From NCBI RefSeq assembly GCF_000512585.2, contig NC_089243.1:1860001-1924000 (forward strand): a stretch of 64,000 nt of DNA, given 5' to 3'. The position numbers were made by a program, and so were the translations under genes. How positions within the stretch are numbered: the stretch's first letter is position 1; each line of letters opens with the position of its first letter. Positions 23,872-32,437 of the stretch are shown here, in pieces. The stretch comes from Kwoniella bestiolae CBS 10118. Lineage: Eukaryota > Basidiomycota > Tremellomycetes > Tremellales > Cryptococcaceae. The notes under the pieces are model-generated. The model was given only the letters and a program-made list of their open reading frames with translations. It did no database searches and was not told the DNA's origin.

Positions 23872-24693
23872 ATGACGAACCATCACTCACCCTCTTCGCC
23901 ACTCCCTAAACGTCCTCGTCCACCTTCCTCACGCCCTTCTCACTCATCAACTTCGCATCCTCCTACCAAGCGGTCCAAGCTCGATTCCCCCATCTCTGAC
24001 CTTGTGTCCACACTCGTATCCCTCTCCCACACCACCTTCAAGGCACACACCCAAGCAATAACAGCTCAACAGCAATTCGACACCCTTCGTACCATCCAAC
24101 CAGACCTCGAAAGGGAGAACAAACTCTCACGAGAATCACTAGCAAAATCCTGCGTCTCACATCAGCAAGTCACGAAGGACCTGAAGATTGCGCAGGGATC
24201 GGCTAGAAGGCTGAGGAGTGAGAATGATGTGCTGCATAGGAAGTATGGTAAGGTGAAGCGGGAAAGGGATGATATCAAACAAGATATGGAGAAGTTGAAG
24301 GCCAAGTTGGAACAGCAAGTACAGGGTCATCCGGAGAAGACAACATCAGTAGTTTCCTTGAGGGAAGAGATGAACTGGATGGTGGAGCAGCACCGGTTTG
24401 AGGTGAATAGATTCAAGGAAGAATTAGAAGATAGGGAAAAACTCATCGCCTCCACGGAGAAAGAGAATAAATACCTGATTAGAAAGATGGTAGAGCTGGA
24501 AGATGAGCTTGATTCTGTTCGGACCTCAGCGTTAGAAAAGGGTTCAAGATCGAAAGAGCATCGACGGGATCTAGAAGAACTGTGGAGTATAATCAGAGGA
24601 GAGTATGAAGGGTCGGAAGGTATGAGCGGAGGGGTTGCAGACCCATGGCATAGTGTACTGTTAGGGTTTAGGTTAGAGAGATGGTGGACATAG
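23872..24693 (+). CDS. coiled-coil protein, single exon, 273 aa
   Basis: ORF from the ATG at 23872. The N-terminus is Ser/Pro/His-rich with two basic clusters (KRPRPPSSR and PPTKRSKLD), a plausible bipartite nuclear signal. A short hydrophobic helix follows (ISDLVSTLVSLSHTTFKAH). Residues of about 65-225 are almost wholly coiled coil (ARRLRSENDVLHRKYGKVKR; RFKEELEDREKLIASTEKEN). The C-terminus is less regular and contains Trp residues. The layout is the same as in the gene at 22721 and the other coiled-coil genes in the window, and this copy is intact. Function unknown. Confidence 0.75.
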   Translation: MTNHHSPSSPLPKRPRPPSSRPSHSSTSHPPTKRSKLDSPISDLVSTLVSLSHTTFKAHTQAITAQQQFDTLRTIQPDLERENKLSRESLAKSCVSHQQVTKDLKIAQGSARRLRSENDVLHRKYGKVKRERDDIKQDMEKLKAKLEQQVQGHPEKTTSVVSLREEMNWMVEQHRFEVNRFKEELEDREKLIASTEKENKYLIRKMVELEDELDSVRTSALEKGSRSKEHRRDLEELWSIIRGEYEGSEGMSGGVADPWHSVLLGFRLERWWT

Positions 24694-25479
24694 AGGATGA
24701 TGGATCTTGTGAGAAACTTGGGTCAGACATTTATTGTAGTTCGACATGAGGGGAGATGTATCGCTTTCACACACGAATTGAGTCTCGACCTGAGAAGAAC
24801 GATGAATTATGCTTCTAATTAGAGACTACTCTCCTGGATTGCAATCCACCGATCCTTTTGACAAGCGCAACAGGAGATGTATCATCGAGAAAGACAACAG
24901 GAGGACTAAGAAAGGAGACCTACCTGGTCACCACTTACACATCGCTAACAACTTGTCCACTCAACAAGAGTCACGACTACAGTCCGAACCCATGGGAGAG
25001 AGAAGAAGCCGAGTGAAAACTTACTTCGAGGCTGAGAGAGAATTGAAGTAGAGACTGGCGGTGGAAGAAGTGAACATGACACGAAGCGTGTCGATGTAGG
25101 GACTGTCAAGGACAATCAGAAGGGACTGAGACTGGAGAAGAAAGGACTGATGCACAGTGGACATTGGAAGATGATCAATATAGAATTCGAGTAAGTCGAT
25201 CAAACCTACAGTATGACCACATGATCCCTATGTGATGTACATGTCATAATGACAGCAAAAGTTCTGCGTCAACAAACAAGCCCAGGGGTTCCATTGATTA
25301 TCATAGATCAGTTGCAACGAGTGAAACTTCCGCAATCTTTAAGATCACTCTTTCGTTCATCGAGCCACCAGCGGTAGAAATTCCCACTGTACACAGCGAC
25401 AAAGGTTCTTTGGGTCCTCTCACTACCGAGGTAGCATAAGTGTAAGCGATAAAGTCCTCAATAGCCATAACGAACAACC
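24694..25479. other. intergenic, no gene seen
   Basis: About 790 bp at the left edge of the minus-strand island. Only short ORFs with poor composition. Confidence 0.4.
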
Positions 25480-26159
25480 TTACCCCTTGTCGCTATCTGA
25501 TGTATACAATCGAGCTCGGCCAATGCCCGTCCGTATAGGATCAGGGGGAAGTTCCCCTTCCGGAAACACTTCAGACAATCTATTTATGTCTATCAATATT
25601 TGTAACGATGAGCTCCCAGTCTCGCATAAATCTAGCTCTTGTTCGAGCTGATAGTTTAGCTCAGCTTCCGTACGCTCTACCGAGGGGGCCTGTGAGCTGA
25701 CCCCACACGATTGGGCATTGCTCTCTCGTCCGTCGTGGGACAGCGGTCCATGATATTCGAAATTCGGGATGTAAATCATCTTGGTCGATACTCTGCTTTC
25801 AAGGTCAGACAATAGCAACGGGCACACAGAAAGACTCACTCGGGATTGTGTTTTGACGCAAGTTCGTAGACATGCCCCCTGTTTCCAATCGGGTCGTTTA
25901 CCTCTGGATAGTGACCCATGACCGGGAATTCCTGGCCTAACATCTAATATGTGTCATAATACAGCTCAGCCTTCCGCTTCGACCTGAATTTGGGCAAAGC
26001 CATGCGGCCAAAGCCGGTCGCTGTGCCATTTTGCCTATAAACAAACTTGGGTTCGCCGTCAACGCACTTGACAGTGGCGATGAACTCTACAGATGGGCCA
26101 GAAGCAGTAGGGCTCGATAGCGAGTCTGCACTGTTGGCTTGATCAATTGTAGAAGCCAT
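25480..26159 (-). pseudogene. small island-family gene with an in-frame stop
   Basis: Start MASTIDQANSADSLSSP (ATG at 26157-26159). Block 1 reads to KAELYYDTY, then TAG at 25944-25946. The same frame continues without break through MLGQEFPVMGHYPE and GHVYELASKHNPE to a good donor (GAGTGAGT), a 46-nt intron and a second exon (KMIYIPNFEYHGPLSHD) ending at 25480. The single TAG therefore looks like a nonsense lesion in a gene of about 210 aa. The GHVYELA core, the phase-2 intron after it and the following aromatic/Pro segment match the genes at 28273-29145 and 30897-31906. No known domain recognised. Readthrough or a hidden intron cannot be excluded. Confidence 0.5.
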
Positions 26160-27009
26160 GATCAGTCTAGCTCGGCGCAAATTGAGGGGGAATCAATTGT
26201 CGATAATGGTCGAGCAATAGAAGCGAGAAGTACGAGCGCACACTTCAACTGCATGTGTCCACATATATACAAGTGAGTGTGAGAAATATACAGGACACTG
26301 TGTCTTCGTCGATTTCCTTTGTATATTCAGTGGAACAAAGGATACGCGAACGCATTCGCTGGCCTTATCACATCGAAGAGGGTTTCATCGCACCCTCATT
26401 GCGTCATACGCGATTTGTTCTCAGAAGTCAAACGTTGAGATTCGCAACGAAGCCTGAACTCAGAAAACTCAGAACGACGTCATTAGAAGAGCAAACGAGG
26501 AACTGGGTGATTCCGCAAGGTCTCGACTATTAGCTCAGATCGCTGTGAAAAATCATGCAAGGAAGGCTTCTGAGCCAGGAAGGTCCGGCAAGATAAAGGA
26601 GGAACAAGGATGCTGTATAGTGTAGCTCAAATGAGTGCAATCAGCGGCCAAATGTCACCGGTAGCCTGTAGAGTACCAGGCTTGAAGAGTCTGCCGACAT
26701 CGCCTCACAGGCCATTGTCGAACGTGACCTCTGCCGCTGACAACTAGGACAGTGCGTGCACCGGCACGAAAGCGAACTTTACTGTGACAGAAGAGTGATC
26801 AGAGTGACTAGACGACTGTATTAGGAGCTCAACGCGTCGACCAGAACATGTGACAAGCCATGTAGCCATTGAATCAATGAAGGTTTGACGACAGATTCAT
26901 TATCGTCAAACCTCGTACACTAAGTTATCAATCATTGACCAGGTGTCCCTTGCAATCCCGGTAGCTAATATCAGTCATCATCAACAAGGGACACACTTAC
27001 GAACCATTG
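26160..27009. other. gene-free stretch with a perfect inverted repeat
   Basis: About 850 bp with no convincing gene; a 92-codon plus-strand ORF from 26255 lacks an ATG start. It contains the 11-bp inverted repeat listed separately. Confidence 0.4.
26881..26913. repeat. perfect 11-bp inverted repeat, 11-nt loop
   Basis: AGGTTTGACGA and TCGTCAAACCT are exact reverse complements separated by 11 nt. It lies between two island genes, just downstream of the minus-strand gene that ends at 27010. Confidence 0.85.
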
Positions 27010-27468
27010 TCACTTAAATTGGTCGAGGAAAGATTGTTCCAAAGCGACTGGTCTGAGCTGATATGTATCGCTATTACGTCCGGCCCAAGCTTGTCCGAGG
27101 GATTGATTTTTGGTAGTTTTGATTACCAAGATTGTAGTTTGTCGCGTGTCCCTATCAGGCATGTCAGTCGGGTCGACAGCCTCTTGCGGCCCAGAGAAGA
27201 AGGGAATAGGAGCTGCGGGTGTGTCGCTGAATCGACATTTCAATTCCTGATAATTGACGTAACCTCCCAAGTGCTTGATCGATCTGCTGGTCGCGGAACT
27301 TTCAGGTGAGAGATCTTTAGGATAAGCAACGAGAACAGTCGAAGTACCAGAGAGATCTCCCCTACCAGGTGCACTATTGATTGGATCGGCCTTGAAAGAT
27401 TCAGCCTCCCTAAAAGTATAGATAGTCTTACGTTGATTCATGCCGATGCTTTCTTGTGTATCCGTCAT
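27010..27468 (-). CDS. small island gene, 152 aa
   Basis: ORF from MTDTQESIGMNQRKTIYTF to LEQSFLDQFK. The middle is polar with a hydrophobic strand (GTSTVLVAYPKDLSP) and an aromatic segment (HLGGYVNYQELKCRF). A possible 70-nt intron (GTAATC...ATATCAG) near the end would leave the same frame, so the exact C-terminus is uncertain. It is head to tail with its minus-strand neighbours and has a similar short, polar N-terminus; a distant relationship to the [GA][HY]V[FY]E genes nearby is possible but I cannot show it. No known domain, signal peptide or membrane segment. Confidence 0.5.
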   Translation of the reverse strand: MTDTQESIGMNQRKTIYTFREAESFKADPINSAPGRGDLSGTSTVLVAYPKDLSPESSATSRSIKHLGGYVNYQELKCRFSDTPAAPIPFFSGPQEAVDPTDMPDRDTRQTTILVIKTTKNQSLGQAWAGRNSDTYQLRPVALEQSFLDQFK

Positions 27469-27571
27469 GGTGTTGATGCTAATTGCTGTTTAAATTGAGT
27501 TCAAGCGTTAAGGAGAAAGAAAGGGTTTCCGAATGGGTCTCGTCCTCTCTTTATACCATTTCTGAGCTCGG

Positions 27572-28129
27572 TCACTTCGACGTCATGCCATGTACCGTTT
27601 GCATCGCCTTCGTCCAACCTTTCGGGTGCAGTTTCACCCCCAGCAAAGGAAAGCGATCTAGACCTTGTCGTGTTACGTGACTAGAAGGCGCTTCGACTCG
27701 AGATTTAGTCTCGACGCAGAAGTTTGGCACAAGGGAAGAGGTAGCACTGCGAGAAGTAAGCCTTTCGCATGACGAGGAGCTCTGCTCCATAGATTCTCGT
27801 ATAAAGCATTCGAAACTACAAAGGTTTCGTACCTTCGTGTGGCGAGACTTATGTGTTTGGCGGATTTGTCGGGCGATTGTACTGTAGTCTATTCTTGGTT
27901 TGTTAGGATTAGCCGTCTCTGTTTCACCAGGCGATGTCACTTTCCAAAGCCGTATGGCGAGTAAGATTAAGTGATTCGCATCTAGCCATACTTTGTAAGC
28001 AAAAGGGCGATCGACAACATCGTGATTCAGAAGTATCGCATTTCTCATTTCATAACATGTCCCATCTACAAGATATCCGTGCAAGACAAAACAAAGGTTT
28101 CTCCTCAGAACAGACCACAAAATACACAA
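27572..28129 (-). CDS. hypothetical ORF within the island, up to 185 codons
   Basis: Long open frame on the same strand as its neighbours. The part from GYLVDGTCYEMRNAILL through VWLDANHLILLAIRLWKV looks protein-like and hydrophobic in places; the later part is Ser/Thr/Arg-rich. The true start is unclear: upstream lies ATGGCTGAGCGAACAG, similar to the starts of other island genes but closed by a stop, so a 5' exon may exist. No family recognised. It could be a decayed member of the array. Confidence 0.3.
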   Translation of the reverse strand: MCILWSVLRRNLCFVLHGYLVDGTCYEMRNAILLNHDVVDRPFAYKVWLDANHLILLAIRLWKVTSPGETETANPNKPRIDYSTIARQIRQTHKSRHTKVRNLCSFECFIRESMEQSSSSCERLTSRSATSSLVPNFCVETKSRVEAPSSHVTRQGLDRFPLLGVKLHPKGWTKAMQTVHGMTSK

Positions 28130-28272
28130 GGATCCCGATTATCAGAGCTCAGTCAATAGGTTCCACCTGGATCTAGCCATCAGAATCTGTTCGCTCAGCC
28201 ATCGTCAAGAAATAGTAAAATCACATTTCGAGCGAACCAGTCATTAAGTTGACATCAACCGTAACGTCGGGG

Positions 28273-29145
28273 CTATGATGCCTTTCCATGTCGAATACCG
28301 CCCAGAAAAGAAGTGGCATAGTCGATCATCCGGTTACAGACCGACCGAGGTCTTATGGTGAGAATCTCGAGTATCCTTTCCTGATCATCCCTACTACATT
28401 TCAAGTATACACTCTTTATGCTGCCATACGGCAAGTTTGGTGATCAGTCATACCAAAACTCTGGTATGCTTAGAAGAACTTACCTAGGATCGTCTGATGA
28501 AGGACCGCTGAATTTGGTTACATCCCTCTTCTGAAGACCGTCCCATCCGAAATGAAGATTGGTTTATCCTCTTCCGGACCGTAATGTTGGGGTAACGAAG
28601 CACTGTTCGTCGTTCGTCTACCCGACACGGAGCTAGCGGCACTATCACCTATAGCGGCGGAGTCTGCGCAGCTGCGAGTCGGTCCCTCTGAGCTTGCCTC
28701 TTCATTTCCTGGAGTTCTATCATCGCTGGTCAAGGTGGTGTAGTTGAGATCGATCTCTCGCGCATATCGCCATTCTGGCACGATTAGGAATTTCCGATTG
28801 TACTACATGCGATCAAAGTCAATCGGTCACAGCAGCATTGTCGGCAGTGCATGAAATTGCTTACCCAGAGCCATCTGTGCAAGGTACTTCAAACACATGG
28901 CCAGTGGTCGTTCTGATATCATCAAGAGATTCACCTCCGACAGTGATCAATCGGCCTACCCCGCCATGTTCGTTGTAATGTGCGATGCCATCTTCTGGAC
29001 TTGCGAAAGTCTGCACGTTTGAGTTTGCAAGCTCAGCCGATACGAAGTCACGACCGTGATAACTTTGGCTGCCGAAGGGGGAAGCTGTAGACCTTGTGGG
29101 TGGTTGAACGTCTGCGTTGCAAGGATTGTCCTGTTCAGGCGCCAT
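28273..29145 (-). pseudogene. island-family gene with at least two frameshifts
   Basis: Start MAPEQDNPCNADVQPP (ATG 29143-29145). Exon 1 carries GVGRLITVGGESLDDIRTTT then GHVFEVPCTDG and a phase-2 donor (GGGTAAGC). The next exon should read KFLIVPEWRYAREIDLN, but the frame entered from the splice meets a stop, so one base is gained or lost there. A second shift separates EEDKPIFI from GWDGLQKRDVTKFSGPSSDD, which runs into a clean donor (AGGTAAGT), a 64-nt intron and a last exon (SIKSVYLKCSRDDQERILE) ending at 28273. Exon order and intron phases parallel the intact gene at 30897-31906, including KRDVTKF against KNDVTVR just before the last intron. Function unknown. Confidence 0.5.
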
Positions 29146-29455
29146 GGTGTAACGAGACTGGGCACATAGTTAACGGTGGACAAGAGTATGTAGAAGCAAT
29201 ACAAAGTGGCAAGTCGAAATGCCACATGCCTGGGTTTCTTATAGGCATGGCTGAATGTCCTGGTATTATACATTCCTGACTCTCCTTTTAAAAGCGTGCA
29301 TTCTCGTTTCATCAGTACATCAAAGGAGATGAGACGTTCTGCTTTGACCGATATCACCGGAGGACATGCGTCATGGCCTTGCCTCTCTACCGACTCTTCG
29401 ACGAGTCTTCTTGGAAAAATGGAAGGTGCGCGTCATAAGAGGTGCTGTGCATATG
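29146..29455. other. short intergenic stretch
   Basis: 310 bp between two minus-strand island genes; no gene seen. Confidence 0.4.
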
Positions 29456-30198
29456 TTAGGTGTTGGTATCCAATGTGACAGCTAATAGAGCTGGGAGTTT
29501 CTCAAAGTCTCGACCCTCGATTTGAGATTCTAAACGCTCCATGATGCTTGAATGGATTTCGCTCCGGTACATCTCGACGAAGAGGTCGTATTTCCTATAA
29601 GTTGGTCATAAGCTTTTGCCACTGGAAGTGAAAACGTGTAAGAAGATAGCACTCACCCGGGTATGGATTTCGACCGACTTCTGAATAAATGTCGACAATC
29701 TGAACCTACGATCCTCAATTCACTATCCAGACTGTAAGCGGTACACAAGTCCACAAGAAGCGTACGTCCACTTTGGAGAGCACCTGTTGATGTTCCTAGG
29801 GCTTTGTTCTCCATCTCATCCTTGTCTTCTTCGCTGTCGATGATCCCTGCTTCTCCTGTGGACAGACCTGCAGTTGTGTTAGAGCTTGTGTAGGTGAGAT
29901 TGGGAGGAGGGCTGTAGCCTGATTTTGTGAAAGCTTTGTAATCGACCATTGCGCACTTCTAGATGTGGAAACATCAGGCTTGACCAGTGTTGATCATCGA
30001 GACAAGTCTGTATCTTACGAAAGCACCCCTTGGGTGGGTTGCAAAAGCGTGTGAAAGGAGAGCCAAACGGCTGGAATGACGGCAGGTCGCATCATCTCGA
30101 CTCGCAAAGGATGGCAATAGGGTGACCCGCAACTTGACTGCATCGCCATCATCATACTGTAGATATGCGAAAAAGCGGTGAGATATATTCTGTACCAT
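29456..30198 (-). CDS. island gene, 3 exons, no known domain
   Basis: Exon 1 starts MVQNISHRFFAYLQYDD (ATG 30196-30198) and ends HPRGAF at a GTAAGA donor. A 59-nt intron leads to exon 2 (KCAMVDYKAFTKSGYSPPP, then an acidic linker and SGRTLLVDLCTAYSLDSELR), which ends SKSIPG at a GTGAGT donor. A 71-nt intron with CTTATGACC before TTATAG leads to exon 3 (KYDLFVEMYRSEIHSSIMER ... LLAVTLDTNT). All phases agree and no frame is broken. The last exon is helical and amphipathic. I do not recognise the fold. Unlike its neighbours it lacks the [GA][HY]V[FY]E core, so it may be a different family caught in the same array. Confidence 0.6.
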
Positions 30199-30896
30199 TT
30201 GAGATAGTCTAGAAGACTACGATTGTAGTCTTACTAGGCAAGGACACTGAAGCAACGTGCATAGGTGACGCGCCAAACAGAACCTTTTTGTATGAGGAGC
30301 TATGCCGCTCTCATAGATTTCAGGCTTCATTCCGCTCCACACACGACGCATATCCGCCAGAGAAGTCGATGCGACAATAGTTCATAGTCTTCCAATGCGT
30401 CGCATATAGCTTCGGCACATCCTAGGCCAGTGTGGACCGAGATGTGAGGGCTGAAAACTAAGAGGGTTGATGTGTTTGACGGGGTTTTTTCGGTTATGTG
30501 GCGGATGTCGCGCAACCGCAGTGTGTACTTGGTTCCTTCGAATTAGATGGCTCTGTATATCTTTCCGACCAAGAATCAAATCTATGATGGGGCAGGGTAT
30601 TCGCTATATGAATCATTGCTCACTCTGTGTCCATGGAAGATGTCCGCAGTTTCTGGTATGATACAATCCTCATGGACTGTGAGCTGTTGGAGAATCGACC
30701 GTCTCCGATGATCAAGAAGCTAATCTCCGTGGCACATAACTCACAGTGACGTTGTCGCTGTCGCAATCGGCTGTCACCTTTTTGACAACACGTACTCAAA
30801 AGGAAAACGTGCATACGAAGAGTATTCATTACAGAAATTAGCGGGAAAGCTCTACAGAATATACAGATACTTCAGTGTCAGAGCTTAGGGATCATA
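30199..30896. other. possible decayed minus-strand gene
   Basis: About 700 bp. A minus-strand open stretch reads YTLRLRDIRHITEKTPSNTS through ICDALEDYELLSHRLL to a stop at 30327, which looks protein-like but has no start. Another short frame starts MNTLRMHVFLLSTC at 30829. They may be remnants of one gene upstream of the gene at 29456-30198. Confidence 0.3.
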
Positions 30897-31906
30897 TTAT
30901 ATGGGAAATTCCTCTTCTGATCCTTCATCAAAAGTCACGAGCCGCCATGATTGGCTGAACAGTACGCCAAGATGGTTCAAGTCAATTACAGGGCTCTGTA
31001 TGGAGGTAGCAGAGTGGGGAAGCAGACTTACCCGGGGTATTGGCGAGACTCACATACACGAACCGTCACATCGTTTTTTCTGACATCGTGTCCCCCACGG
31101 CGCATGACGATAGGATTGTCATGGTCATTGTCCAATGATCCTGACCCCGGAAGGACATAATACTCCGCGTTACCTTCTGCACCTTGCGCTGTAATTGAAC
31201 CTGTATATGTCTCGCTGATGATTGACATGGATCCATGAGGTGTATCATCTCTTGGTGCGTATTCTCTCCCCCCCTTCCGTTCTTTTCGCTCACGATTCCT
31301 TCTAGCTTGTCTGCTTTCATTGGAGATATCGGATGCAGCTGAATGACCGCTCTTGGCACTGATTTGGTCACTTGCAGCCATGAACTTCATCATGTTTACT
31401 TCGACTGGAAGGATTGGATACCAGTCCATGTCACCACTTTCGGGATATCTTCGGTAGCTATAGCATCCTGTACGCTCAAGATTTCGCCCAACAGACTGGG
31501 TTTAGGATACCAGACCCATTTGCTGTCTTTGCTAGAGGTGCTATCAGTATCGTTTGATCACAATGCGGTACTACGATGAGAATGTATCTTACCTTGCGTC
31601 ACGACTAGATGGAGCTTCGAACACATAAGCGGTGGCAGTTTCTGTGGATCCCTGGGAGACCTGTAGAAGCACTGAGATGGGCGTCCCGAGGGATTGGGTG
31701 TCATACCATTTCTCAAGAGCGGTCTGATCATCTGCAAATCTGGGATGACTCGCACGCAGCACCTTTTCGGAAATTGCGTTGGATATGCCTTCTATGTATA
31801 CATCAGCATCTGACATCCGCGTGTCCCTTGCATGGGGTATACCATCCCCAGATTGGGAATCGGCAGATTGCGTAGTTTTGGATTCGTTCGTTTTCTCAGG
31901 CGGCAT
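30897..31906 (-). CDS. intact island-family gene (one gene or two abutting genes)
   Basis: Start MPPEKTNESKTTQSADS (31904-31906). Exon 1 carries DDQTALEKWYDTQSLGTPIS and the family core AYVFEAPSS, then a phase-2 donor (AGGTAAGA). Exon 2 reads KWVWYPKPSLLGEILSVQD to SFQSK and a TAA at 31396-31398. Two bases later an ATG opens a second frame (ISAKSGHSAASDIS, then KKR-type basic residues, AEYYVLPGSGSLDND and KNDVTVRVCESRQYPG), then a GTAAGT intron and a last exon (LFSQSWRLVTFDEGSEEEFP) ending at 30897. A 47-nt intron (GTAAAC...AAATCAG) would skip the stop and fuse the two frames, giving the same exon order as the gene at 28273-29145, so I prefer one gene. Function unknown. Confidence 0.55.
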
Positions 31907-32437
31907 GATTTGGGATGAACCAACTGTTTAGAATGGGTGGTACATAGAAAATGTTGAAAGATGCGGGATGACTTCGAATACACATGGGTATATATAGGTA
32001 TAGCGACTATCACCGAAGATCTTTTAGGAAGCCTGATCGTCATCGCATCCCATGCTGCACACCAACAAAGGATTGCAAAAACCGTGATAACGATATCGCC
32101 GAGCTGACTGGAGGAAGACCTGGCTTTCATATCATCATGCTATGCAGCCTGCTCAGAACCACACAAAAAAGTTTCGCAAAAGGTCCGGAATTCTCTCAAA
32201 GTCTTCATTCTTGACCTGAAGTTCTAGGCGTGTCTGTGGTCCAGGCTTGAACGAAGAGGCAGAAAAGAAGCATCACTTCGAGATCTAGGCCTCATCGAAG
32301 ATGCATCAAAGACACATCAGGCATGAGTGACCAAGCAGATTTACTGTACCGGAGCCGAGCACATGAAACAAACCACGTTGCATCCAAGGACAAGGTGATG
32401 TTCATCTCCTTGACACGGTATTATTCGCCCCTGTTGG
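31907..32437. other. intergenic, right edge of the island
   Basis: About 530 bp; no gene seen. Confidence 0.4.

Noticed and set aside
26255..26533. 92-codon plus-strand ORF in the island
   Set aside because: It starts at GTG rather than ATG and has no supporting features; splice signals for a longer gene were not found.
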